A stretch of 64,000 nucleotides of DNA, taken from positions 1,116,001-1,180,000 of the forward strand of contig NC_088117.1 in NCBI RefSeq assembly GCF_036370855.1, written 5' to 3'. Both the position numbers and the translations under genes were made by a program. Shown here one piece after another: positions 11,641 to 22,800 of the stretch (position 1 is its first letter; each line of letters starts with the position of its first letter). The notes below the pieces were generated by a model. The model had not been told where the DNA came from and did not search any database. It saw only the letters and a program-made list of their open reading frames with translations. The DNA comes from Dromaius novaehollandiae. Lineage: Eukaryota > Chordata > Aves > Casuariiformes > Dromaiidae.

Positions 11641-12162
11641 TTAGACTGTACTTGTATATATTGGGAAAGGCTGTGTATTTATGAGAACCCTTTGTAGTCT
11701 TACATTCGTAGAGAACATTGCTGTAAAGACAAGTAATCACTCAAATAGTTGTGTTGGTAACTTAGTTCTTCAGCTCCTGGTACGTCTTATCCATTGTTAC
11801 AATCTAATTACACACTGAGTCAAGCTTGACTGCTTACCCCCATCGGAATGGATCTTACATTGGTGGAGAAACTACCGCAACGTGATGAGCTGCATCAGCT
11901 GCTCGAATGCATCCGAAACAATGGACAAAAAGCTCTAATCGCCACTCATCATGATACAGAGGAGATACAGGACGTCTTGGAAAGGGTGAAGCAGGACGGA
12001 GCACATCATGGTTGGGGATGATCACCAACTGCAACAGGGATTCATACTCACGTGTTGTACCCAGGAGTAGTTGTGTTAAGTTTAACCATGTTATGCCTAT
12101 TACTTATGATCATATTATACATAAGATTATGGAAAGTGATGGTATGCCTTGACAGCCTTTGA
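11641..12162 (+). pseudogene. env: ERV1 second env fragment with membrane anchor
   Basis: This matches first-copy env from about 10744 (CTTGTATATATTGGGA shared) to 11057 and then continues beyond it. So about 1.37 kb of pol end and env is deleted relative to the first copy. The 3' part encodes a hydrophobic anchor (VVVLSLTMLCLLLMIILYI) and a short tail ending at TGA 12160-12162. This is the only membrane anchor visible in ERV1. Confidence 0.75.
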
Positions 12163-12200
12163 GAACTCTTGTCTAAAGGATTAGCAGGGATGCTTACCAG

Positions 12201-12213
12201 AAACAAAGGGAGG
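12201..12213 (+). other. ERV1 polypurine tract
   Basis: AAACAAAGGGAGG directly precedes the inferred LTR start TGTTAAAG at 12216. This is the normal site for plus-strand priming. Confidence 0.6.
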
Positions 12214-12215
12214 CC

Positions 12216-12720
12216 TGTTAAAGAATATTGAGCTGGAACTGTCTAGAGGTAACAGCTTAGCACAACTTATATAAACCTTGCTTAGCATGAGTAGCTAAAT
12301 GTGCTGAAGCCTTAGGCTGCACTCAGATAACGTGAGGAACTGTCAGCTAGTCCAGTAAGGAAGGGCCCCAGGGCCGGTGCAAGGTGGAAAGATAAGGAAG
12401 CTTACGAGGAAGCTAAGGCCATCAGCAGAAGCCACCACAATAAAGATAAGGCAAACCAGGCTGCCTAGAGACAGCAGTGGGAGCCACCGAAGAACACGAA
12501 GCCCCCAGAGCCAGATATGGTGATTGGTCTGAAGCTTTGCATGGGGTGTGGGGAGCTTAGCTTGTGAGGGTATAATTGCCCAGGGATTACTTTGTTTGGG
12601 GTGCCTCTTGGGAGGCAGCCAGCTCGAGCTGTAATTCCTGCAGGTGCATCATTAAATTGTATTGAATTTACTTTGATTTGGCTCTGAACTTCTCAGCGGG
12701 AACCCAGGGTCGCACCCTGT
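12216..12720 (+). repeat. ERV1 3' LTR
   Basis: It starts TGTTAAAG after a polypurine tract. A TATAAA is near 12267 and AATAAA near 12437. The first 200 bases or so closely resemble U3 of the ERV2 LTR, and the rest does not. The right end is uncertain: an inverted repeat CAGGGTCGCACCCTG lies at about 12704-12718. No partner 5' LTR exists in the window, so target duplications cannot be checked. Confidence 0.65.
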
Positions 12721-15719
12721 TATGGTGGCTGGCAAGCGTAATTTTCCATAGCACTGTGTCCTTTGAAGAGGTGGGACACCTGTGGTTTAGTTAAGTGATG
12801 GCTTGTAGTCTTGGCAAGAAGGTATTGGCCTGGACATGTCTGTCTGAGAGAGGAGTGAGTGTTGGTCACCCTGGTGATGAAGGCAACATCACCCTTGGGA
12901 AGTGCAGGAAAGAGAATGGAAGGGCAGGGAGCTTCCTCCATTTTTCCTGTCCTCTGGTAGGTTTGGGATTTGTGGGCTGTGGTGGAGCAGCAGATCACTT
13001 CCCCCTGTGTTTCCCAGCAGAAGCACTGACCCTGTGTCTCAAGCACAAGCTCTTCTGTTCCAAGTCCATGGGCTCCATTTCCTCCTGTCCATTCAAGGTG
13101 ATGTTGAGTGATTCCCGAGTCGCAAAAGCTTGGGTGCAGGGGAGGCAGGAAAGGTCTGTGAGGAAAGAGTCGGTGGCCCAGAAGAACGTGCACAGGCAGG
13201 GAGGCAGCTTTATGCAAACGGCATTTCTGTCTTTACTCATGTTCTGTCGGTTCCCAGGCTCTGACCTGAATTGTCCTCCTGTAGACGAGTTTAATATGCC
13301 CGAGGTGCAAATACTTCTCTTCCTGCAGGACCGAAGCTTCCAATGGCAAGGAGGTGGCTTTGGAAGAAAGCGTGGATGTGCAGGCGCTGGCACAGTGTTT
13401 GTTTCTTCTCGGAGCTTGTTGCCTCCTTCTTTGCAGAGGCCAAGGCTGCTCTTCAGCTCTGAGGTACTTTGCTGTGGGCTCTGTTAGACTTGAGGAGGCA
13501 AAGAACGCCTCTGCCTCTGGAGGTGGCTGGGAAAGAGGCTCCTGTGCAGTGGGCTGGTCTGTGGGACTTCGTGGCATGACTCCGTTTCCTTCCTCTTCCT
13601 GGGAAATGCCATTTCCTTTCCTGTCATTTCCCTGTCCCCAGTGAGCGCTCCTCTGACTCCAAGCCAGTGTTCTTGGGTGTTCTCCCTTGCAGACTCCTTT
13701 GAGACGAGGGGGCAGGTGACCGGTTTAATTTTCCTCGCCCCAGAGTTTTCAAGCTGGAACCATCTCCCATTGTTAGGGACTTGTTCTTCCTCAGAAGGCA
13801 GTTTGGTCTGTGTTCCTATTTCCCCCTTGCCGGGAGGCATTTCTTCTGCTTTGCCGCGGAGCAGTTGTTTGCAGATAAAAGCTGCGTTGCTCACTGCGTT
13901 CTGTTTTGGCTGCACGTTCAACAGCACGGGGGTTTAGGATGCTGGCCAGGCCCCTGTAGCTCTTGCTGACCAAAGGAGGCCAGCGTGGGCTTCTCTGGGT
14001 GTGTGCCCCCGAGAAAGGGGAGTGTGTGGGCAAAGACATGTGCTGCCTTGCAGGAAAGCGCAGAATTGCTTCAGTAGCAGTCTCAGTGCTCGCCTAGAGT
14101 GGCACAGTCACCTTGGCAGCTGTCCGGAGAGAGGACTTCCTCTCCCCAGACATCTGCCTACTTCCAGAACGTTGACTATCTGCATACCAGAGAATTAGGC
14201 CGTTGATGGTTATCTTGACACTACCCTTCTGCAACAAAGACATCCCCTTCTGTAGGTGAGCAAAGAGACAGAGTCATGAATGCCCCAGTCCCGTCACACC
14301 TGCCCTCCAACTTGGCCTCTGGGCTTTCTCAGGACAGCCTCTCAAACTCCGCCTAAAACCATTTCAGTTCAACAGTCCTGTGTTCTGTATCCCTACTGCT
14401 TGTCCGTGGGAAGTATGGTGCTGGAGGGAGGCTCACCTGCTGGGTTACCCGGAGATTTCCTTAACAGTTGCTGTCTTCCTAGGAAGAATGTGAGAACAAG
14501 TCCTGCAGCTTGGCCTTTGAAAGGAGTCAGGTCATTAACGCACCTTGGCTGGTCTCACGTGCTGCACAGGCGCCGAGCGGACTGAGAGCTGCAATAGCAG
14601 AGGCTTTGTGTCGGGCTTGCTCTGGCGATGCTTGGCTTGTGTGAACATGGTGGTTTAGGCAGGGGCCTCCCTGGGCCCAGCGAGTCTCTTGCATCATGTG
14701 ACGCTGCTGCTCTTCCTCCTTTGGTCTCTGTGTAGGGCCAAGGGGTGTAAGTGCATCCCAAGAGGAAGAGGCGAGCAGGAGGAGGAAAGCATGTCAAGAA
14801 CCCATCCTCTGCATGTGCACAGAGCTGCCAATACCTGCTCACTTGTGCCAGCTGCCCCTTAGAAATTATCACCGGGTTCTCAGCACCCACCGCCCCCCTC
14901 TGCTGTTCTGCGGTGCTAGTTGCTGCTGTAGGAGCGGCCCAGCGCAAACAGGTCCTTTGGAAGCAAGCAGTGGTTTCAGGCTGGTTTGGCCGGCCTTGTT
15001 CCTGCAGCCTGGGACCATGTTGAGGTGTCCTGCTTGCGTGGCTTGGGTCCTGAGCGGTCTCCAAAGTCTTACGGGGTGGCCCAGCAGGTTTGGGGCAGTG
15101 GCGCAGGGGCAGTTCCCCTGCAGTCCCATCCTGGGAGCCCTAGGACAGGCTGGGGAGTCCCAGCAGGGCAAGGGCACCGCTCTGCTTAAAAGGCTGAGCT
15201 GGGTGTGCTGGAGACGCTGCAGTGTGTGAGCGACTGGTTTCTGCAGCTGCCTTCTCTGCTGTGGAGCTCTTTGGCAAGGGGGTGAAAACAACGATTTAGT
15301 ACTTCCCTCTCCTCCTGCAGTCACTTCTCTCATGCTGCGTTTTCTCCCCCCAGCTTTTCTGTACTCATTCCCTGCCTTGCTGGTTCTCAAATCCCTGCCA
15401 GCTCCCCTTAGCCCTTGGGGGAGGGAAAGCCCTGCCTCTGGAAACCTCCCTGCTTCTTCAGAAGCTTGGGCAGTCTCATCATTCTTTAAACCCCAGCAGT
15501 GCACAGCTCTACTCCTTACAGCTTGGGGATGGAGGAAACAGAGGCTCAAAGCAAACAAAAGTAACACAGGTAGCAGTATTTGGGTTTGAATTTAACTTTG
15601 CCAAAAGAAGAAAACTGGTGTCCCTTCTGCTGCAGCAGGGTAGTTTCTAAATATTTATTGTTATATAATCCTTGGCTGCCTCAGCAACTGCACCAAAGTC
15701 CCTACCGGGGTCTTGACCA
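12721..15719. other. Intergenic or 3' flank; no convincing gene
   Basis: Several long open frames occur on both strands, but they lack coherent splice phase and recognisable domains. The stretch lies between ERV1 and the 3' end of the - strand gene and may hold part of that gene's 3' UTR. A TTTATT at 15655-15660 would be AATAAA on the - strand. Confidence 0.4.
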
Positions 15720-16330
15720 GAGCCAGCTGCTTCCAGGGGGGCAGGAGGGAAATGCAGGCAGGGGGCTGGGGGGCCGGGGAGGCGGTTTGGGAGGGCGCCG
15801 GGCAGCACCAGGCACAGCGGGTGGCAGCGGCTGCATCTGGGCTGCAGCCACGGTCTGCTGGTGCCCAGGTGCTGGGGCAGCGCTGGGGGGCCGCGAGGGC
15901 CGTGGGGGGGGCGGGCGGGGCGGGCGGCTGCCCGCGCGTGAGGGCTCCGGTTCTCTGGGGCGCCAGGGTGGGCGGGCCGGTCTTCCAGGTGCGCGTGGCG
16001 GCCGCTGGTGTTGCGTCCGGCTCTCCGGAGCACCGGGGCGGGTGGGCCGGTTGTCCTGGCGCGAGAGGCGGCCGCCGGCATCTGGTCTGGATCTCTGGGC
16101 TGCGCGGAGGTTCCTGCGGGGAGAGGTGGCTGTTCAGGACAGGCGGGCTGTGGGTCCCAGGGCAGAGGAGAGCCTGGACCTGCCAGGGCTGCAGCAGCCC
16201 CGCGGCGTGGACGGGCTCCGAGGGCCGCAGCTCTGGGCCCCGTCGGCCGCCTGGCTGGGCCGGGCCGCAGCTGACGCGGGGGTGCCGGGGGAGCGGCGTG
16301 CAGCCCCCGTGGGGCCTGGCACCCTGCCTC
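15720..16330. other. Very GC-rich block with degenerate repeats
   Basis: A dense G/C block with many CpGs and runs such as GGGGGGGCGGGCGGGGCGGG. Around 15940-16110 a roughly 75-base unit (CTCCGG-TTCT/CTCC, GG(C/A)GC, GGGCGGGCCGG/GGGTGGGCCGG) recurs imperfectly. Long open frames here follow from GC content. It could be a CpG island or a GC-rich 3' UTR segment of the - strand gene. Confidence 0.5.
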
Positions 16331-16728
16331 TGAGTAGCAGCAGTGTGGTACTGAAAGCTACAAGTAGCAAACAGGGCACACTTGCACCCGCACAGCTTTG
16401 GTTTTGCTTCTCTGCACCAGCCACCCAAGCCCAGGGGCCTCTCAAGTCCTTCTTGGCCCATACCACATTGACCTGCCTTCTCTGCACATGCTGGGAAGGG
16501 GATCTACGTTTGAGAAACAGCAGACACTGAAGTACGTGCACAGTCTGCCAGAATCTAGGAGAGCTGCAGAGTCTCACTTCGCAGTGTGCCTGACAAAGAC
16601 CAACACTCAACTTATAGTATTTGACTGACAGCGACTACTCAGGGGATCCTCGAGGAAACAAGATCACAACTTCTTCTGCCATGAATGCCCTTAACACGCT
16701 CTTTGCAATATGTATCCAAAGTACAAAA

Positions 16729-16835
16729 TCACTGCCCGCACTGAAAACACACTCGTTGGGAGTGTCCAGGTTCAGATGTTACAGCGTCCTTTCCCAGAGC
16801 CATGCCTAGAGCTGGGAAGAAGTCATCACCATCAC
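16729..16835 (-). CDS. Membrane-protein gene, terminal coding exon
   Basis: It follows GCAACTCAG and enters in phase 1. It reads 35 residues from GDGDDFFPALGMALGKDAV to a C-terminal VCFQCGQ, then TGA at 16731-16729. The upstream pyrimidine tract is weak. Confidence 0.55.
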
Positions 16836-19800
16836 CTGAGTTGCTCCGACAGCTAGGCTGAGGAGCACATTTGGAATTAATGGCATTAGATAACAAGGTG
16901 ATTTCTCTTCCCAAATTCCCTCAGAGTGGACTGTAGCTACTGCAGTTCTTACTTGCTATGGCAATCTCACCCTTCTTTGTTTCTCTTCCTGACTTGGCTT
17001 TGCCTTCGTCTATGGCTGGGTCTTCTCTTTTAGCAACAGTGTCAGTATTAGGTAATACTGGCAACAGTAAGAATGGCTTTCAGAAAAGAATACTCATTGC
17101 TATGAACTAAGGGCTCAAATAGAAATTCTTACACCAGAAATCTCAACAGAGTACTGTCAGCAGCTAACTTTGCCCTCCAGAAGACTACATCTGTAAACTC
17201 TTCCTTACTAATAGCAGCTGTCTAATACAGAATTTTGGGGAAAAAAACAGTGAACTCACCGTTTCCTCCTCCTCATCAGCCAAATAACTAGGCAACACAA
17301 CGCTGCTCCAGCCAAGAGGATACCCAAGACCGTTGCAGTGCGTACCGTGCAATGCTTTCGTATGTCTTTTGGCTCTGCGGCAGCTGCACTTCTCCCACTA
17401 GCCAAACCTGGAGGAAATTACACAAGGCCATATGTTACTGTGTTCTGCACTGCTGATAATCTCACAGTCTGTTTGACATTCCCAGGAAATTTTCTTTTTC
17501 CCTTTCTTAGCATCTCTGAAGGAGGGAAATCTCGGGGACGGCAACACTTGCTTGGTTTCAGTAGCAGCAAAGTCCCCAGGTCATTGCAAATCAGCACGCT
17601 TTGGAGTCTCTCTTTAGCCTCTCAGCCTTGTTTACCTTCTGGGATGGCCATAATCCAGGTTTCCCAATTGGAGGGGTTTGCTCTCCCTTTCTGGCAATCC
17701 TTCACATCCCACAATCCCTTTGGTGCTCCCTCGCCCTTCTGAGGCTCAAAAGGGCTGTTTCACGGAGGCATCCTCTTGACACTTTGAGACAAGTCAGCCC
17801 ACTGAACAAAACTCATCAGGCCAGAAGGAGAGCACACAGGGGTGCTCATCTGGTTTACCAGTAACTCCTCTGAGCGACGTGGACAAAAGCCATCCCGGGT
17901 CCAGGGAGTGCCACCCTGACTCTTCCCTCCCAGGTCAGCACACTTGCCCCAAGGGAAAAGAGTCCGGCTCTCTTGGGCTCCTGCTTCCATAGCCAGTGAC
18001 ACTGCTATTCCGGGCTACACCACGTCCCGGCTCCAACCGAAATGGTGGGTGCTGGCTGCGCCGCTCAGCCCAGCAGCCAGGGTGGGCACCTCTGCGGCAG
18101 CCTGCGGCAAAGACGACACCTGAACCTGGCTCTCTCCCTTTGCCTTTTCTCCAGCACAGGCACCACCTCCCCTTCCTTCGCCCTCTGGTCTTCCAAACAC
18201 CACTCGTATGCTCCCAGTCTTCAGGACTCCTCTCTCACTTAGGCATCCCTGCAAGACTGCTCAGTACCTCGGTGCTTTGGAAAAAAGGCGTATTTCCTGT
18301 CGTGCAGGGCTTCTCCGGGCTGTGACACACTTGGAAGCGCTGTCAAGAATCAGAGAGAGGTAAAGCCTCAGCACTGCTCAGGCACACAGCATGCAGAAGG
18401 AGGCATGAGGTTCCCTCCAAACCCCTGCCCGGCCTGTGAATCAGGGCATCATTTAGGACCTCCTTTCACAGCAGGGATCCCACTTGGTACTCCTTTTGTG
18501 CCTAGGGCCTCTGGGGACTCCCTGCAAGTTCTGAGATGCAGGTGGGGCAGGAGGTCTAGTCGATTAAGAGTCGTGTTTCCTAACTTGCGCTCAATGTGGT
18601 TAAAACTGCCTCCTTCCCCAAACGGCAAAGCTCCGAAATCCCAGGGAGCTGCATGGTGTGGGAAGTGAGGCTATCTCATAGGACCCACAAAGGTTTATAT
18701 GCACATGTCTGGCACACTAATTGCAATCATCTCCACACACCAGAGGCAAAAAACATCTTCAGAAAGCCGCTCCTGGCTTGCTTTAGAACACTTCCAATGC
18801 CCTAAGACTTTAACATTTGGCCGCTGACATGCTGTGCAGTAGCAGGCCCCAAGGGAAGAGCCTGCAGACACACAGGGCTTTTGATTTCCTACAGCGGATG
18901 ACAATGGACAGCAAGTACCTGGCATGCCTGTTGCTTGAGTTGCCTCTCTCTCTTCATCAGAGGCTGGCAGGCTGTGACTGCCTCCTGCCGGAAAGGTCTC
19001 CTTCTCCAGGGTCTCCTGATGATTCTCTTTGGAAAGAAAGCCAGACAGCTTGATCAGAAGGAACTGATCCTCATCACTTCCGCATGGTATCTTCAGGAGG
19101 CAATCCTTTTCAAAAGGCTTCAGTAAAAAGCTCAGAAACAAAACCTGGCATTTCGGGGTGGGCACCTGCTCACTAGCCCAATGTGTCCTTTGTAGAGAAA
19201 AATCAAAGCGCACAAAATCTTCCAGATAACCAATACAGGCAGCAACACCTGCTGTACGGGTGAGGAGACGAGACAATTGCATGGGAACCTCTCATTCTCA
19301 TGCCACTTGGTGCCTTTTTGAGAATTGGCAAGATGACATTGAATCCTTTCCTTCAAAGAGGGCAGGAAAAACCTGTAGCCGGTTCAGCTGGGGAAAAAGG
19401 CCTCCTGAGGACCAAGGCTCATCATGCCAACTCCACCACACAGTACGCGTAACAGTCACATACGGTACACTGAGCCCCAAGCTCTTGCCACTGTGTTCAG
19501 GGCGCATTCACAAACATGCTGCAGCCTCAGCATCTTTGTCACCAGCAAGGCCTGGACAAAAGGAGACAATCCCATACATCCCTGGCTTCTGCAGGACTGA
19601 TAATCTCACTGCGTGTTTGGGATTCCCAGGCAATTTTACATGCCGTGGTGTTACTATGGCTGATTCTGGTCTCTTGGCACCGGCGGACAAGAAAGCTCAC
19701 TGACACTTCTCAGGGGCAAGAGCCCACTGGCCAGTGAAAGCCTGAACCAGCGCTGCCCCTACCTGTGCCCCTGGGCTTCAGGGAGGGCATGTGTGCTGGG

Positions 19801-22800
19801 CACCTTGGATTCCCCAGGAGGGCAATAAAAGAGGAAAAAAGAGAAAATACTAATAGAAGAATCAAAAGGAAAGGAAGACAGACTACTTACCCCTGAGATC
19901 TCCCTGAGGCTCGAGCAGAGGCTCCAGCCCCTGAGAAGCTGCAGAAGCTTCAGTGACTTGAGGGACATCTGTAATTACACACGGAGGAGAAAAGGGTAGA
20001 ATACCTGGGGCAATACACGTGTTTGTAAAGGAACTCCAGTGCACTGAAAGGGATGTTGCCATGCCCTGGGTAGGTCTAGATTCGCACAGCGGCCGAGGGG
20101 CCTGCCTGACCTTTGGCTAGGCACACGGCGCCTCTCACAGTAAACCAAGAGTCACGCCTCACCTCTGGGATTCCCCAGAGACTAATTGCAAGCATCTCCA
20201 CACACCAGAGACAAAGGTCATCTTCAGAAAGCCGCTCCCGCCTTGCTTTAGGACACTTCCCACACTCTAGCACCTTAACGTTAACAAACGCGGCGAAGAA
20301 CACGCTTGTAGAAGAGACCCTCAACAAGCTCTGCGGCTTGCCAATGCCTGCAAAGTGTGACGTGGTGCGTCACTGCGGCGAGGCTCTGATCCATCCCTTT
20401 CTCCTGCGTAAGCCACAGCTTATCCATAGCTGTTTCTAAAACCTCACGTTTACAATGATCTCCCTTAACACAGAGTGAAATCTACCCACCAGCTGCTCTC
20501 TCCAAGTCCTTCAAGATGTCCTGAAGGAGTTTAGAATATTTCTCAGACGACTTTCCTCTCTGGGCCTTGTACTTCCTCTGCCGAGGACCTAAACAGAAAG
20601 TATTAAGTTAAATTGCACATGAACAACATCCGCACAAGTAAATGCTGCTTCTTTCAAATAACCCAAAAGAGTAGGCAAAGAGTCACGACTCACCTGTACG
20701 ATTCCCCACAGACACTGCCTGGCCATCTAGACGAGAGGCTGCATAGCCATCTCCTGCGGCCACATCTGCAACCAAAGGGACGAGCAGAGCTCTCGTTACC
20801 TATTTCCATATGCTGCTTCAGATTTGAATGGTAGCGAATGAGCATGGAATGTCTCATTACAGCAAGGCACTCGTCTTGCCCTTCCGCTCCTGAGTCTTTG
20901 GCAAACACTTATCGGGTGCCTGCACAGGCACCACGTGGCTACAAATCCAAGCATGCTGGGAAAGGATGCCCTGGAGTTCACCTGAGCTCTAAGCTCAACC
21001 CCAACAAGCCTGCTGGCTTTGCTGCAGGCACTGGAAAAGCACAAGGCTGGAGCAGCCAGGCAAAGCACCCACCGCAGATCTCTGAAGCCCTCCCAAAGCC
21101 CGCTCTGCTCTTTTGCAGGCATGAGCCTCGGCCAAGGACTGAAGCTACACGGCCCACGAACACAACTCTGAAACCACAGGCTCCTCCCAGGAAGGGAATA
21201 CATCTCCACCACTTACTCCTGGCATGCTCCTGAGGCTCAGAAGTGGGATCCAGCTGAGAAGCTGGAAGGCCCCTGCCTGCAGGAAGGCCTGTAAGCAAAC
21301 ACAGACAAGACAAGTTTTCATTATGGGCTGCAACATACTTCCACAGAAGTGACTTGTCATGAATCGAAGGGGAATGCGGGACACGCCAGTAGTTCAGGAG
21401 TCTCCCAGCTGCAGGAGGGCCAGGGGTACTTGTTGCCTGGGCCCTGCCGCCTCTCCAAATCCTCCGCTGAGGAGCTACTCAGCAGCCCCCAAGCACCCCC
21501 AGCATAAACACATGGCCCCTCGATGCTTTTTTCTGGGGAGGTCTCTAATGTCTCCAAGGAAACCAGGAAGGCTCCTCCCAGGAGAGGGAATACATCTCCA
21601 CCACTTACTCCTGGCATACTCCTGAGGCTCAGAAACAGGATCCAGCTGGGAAGCTGGGAGGCCCCTGCCTGCAGGAAGGCCTGTAAGCAAACACAGACAA
21701 GACAAGTTTTCATTATGTGCTGCAACATACTTCCACAGAAGTGACTTGCCGGGAATGGGGGACACGCATGTAGTTTGAGAGTCTCCCAGCCACAACAGGG
21801 CCAGGGGCACTTGTTGGCTGGGACCTGGCACCTCTCCAAAATCCTCCGTCGAGGCACAACCCAGCAGCCCCCAAGCACCCCCAGGACAAACACACAGCCC
21901 CTGGGTGCTTTCAAAAGTGAAATGGAAGCGAATGGAAGGGGGGGGCCCATGATGGGACATATATGTAGGTCAATAGTCCCAAAGCTGTGGAGGGGCAGAG
22001 AGGACCTTTTGCCTGGCAGCTCTCAAAGGAAAGAAATGCTCACAACTTACCCCTGGGACTCCCCTGCGGCTGTAAAGCCCTTGGACCCCAGAGGAAGTAT
22101 GAAGCACAATTTCATGGGAGCAAAATAGCACAAGGAAAGTTCTTGTTCTTTCAGGGAAGTAAAAACTGACTACGTACCCCTGGGAAGACCTGGAGGCTCG
22201 GCAACGGGATGCAGCTGAGAAGCTGGATAATCCTCAGCTTCAGCCACATCTGTAAGCAACCACCGATGGGAGCAGTTCTCATCATGTATTGCCACAGACA
22301 GCCCCCAAGCACCCCCAAGACAAACAAACACGCGGCCCCTCGGCCCCTTCTTCCGCGGAGCTCTCTAACCTCCACCAAGGAAGCCAGCGCTCTGCAAAGG
22401 GGCAACCCTCAGCACCGGAGGACACGAAGCAGCATTCGCGCTGCGGGGGCACGAGAGCTCCCCGGCCAGCGCCAGGCCAAAGCGGCGCCAGGAAAGGCAC
22501 GCTTCTGCTCTTGCCAGGGAAGCTCAGGTCCCCCGAGGACTCACCTCCAGCCTGTCCGCGAGGCTCGGCGCCGGCGTCCGGCCACGCAGCTGGATCGCCA
22601 TCGCCGCCGGGCACCGCTGCAACCGCCCGCGGGGACAACAGCTCCCGTCAGCCAGCGCCAGGCGCCGCTCCAGGCACAGCTCTCGCCCCCGGCCCCCGCC
22701 GCCCCCCAGCGCACCCCCCTCCCCGCGGCCCCACGAGCCTCGCCCAGCCGCTCCCGGCCCCCGACGCCGCCTCCCGCCGCCCCGGCCGCTCGCCAGCCGG

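Larger units (their letters stand above)
4536..12720 (+). mobile_element. Provirus ERV1: class I (gammaretrovirus-like), 5'-truncated and rearranged
   Basis: The order is gag, pro, RT, RNase H, integrase, env, a second shortened pol/env segment, polypurine tract and 3' LTR. Gag, pro-pol and env use one register, broken by in-frame stops and one frameshift at an eight-G run. The capsid, single CCHC knuckle, YVDD and same-frame gag/pol stop are class I features. No 5' LTR, primer-binding site or matrix start is visible, so the left end was lost or not retained. The second copy of pol/env begins at about 11058. The element is in + orientation, between the two neighbouring genes' 3' ends. Confidence 0.9.
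21181..21960. repeat. Tandem duplication of exon plus intron (about 390-base unit, two copies)
   Basis: 21181-21572 and 21573-21960 align along their length: CTCCTCCCAGGA, GGGAATACATCTCCACCACT, the 72-nt exon, then CAGCAGCCCCCAAGCACCCC. A third copy of the intron part (CAGCCCCCAAGCACCCCCAA) recurs near 22298 next to exon 3. Confidence 0.8.

Noticed and set aside
12719-12740. TGGTGGCTGGCAAGCG directly after the ERV1 LTR looked like a primer-binding site, implying a second provirus
   Set aside because: I cannot match it to a tRNA end, and no leader or gag follows.
12795-15229. Several open frames and possible short exons (for example 14483-14530) between ERV1 and the - strand gene
   Set aside because: Donor sites are poor and phases do not chain, so no gene is called.
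15580-16530. Long open frames on both strands in the GC-rich block
   Set aside because: High GC removes stop codons, and translations are Gly/Arg/Ala-rich with no domain or splice support.
19601-19663. Possible extra 63-nt phase-1 cassette on the - strand in the membrane-protein gene
   Set aside because: It is open and symmetric, but the acceptor is weak and it resembles an intronic repeat also found near 17458. It was left out of the model.
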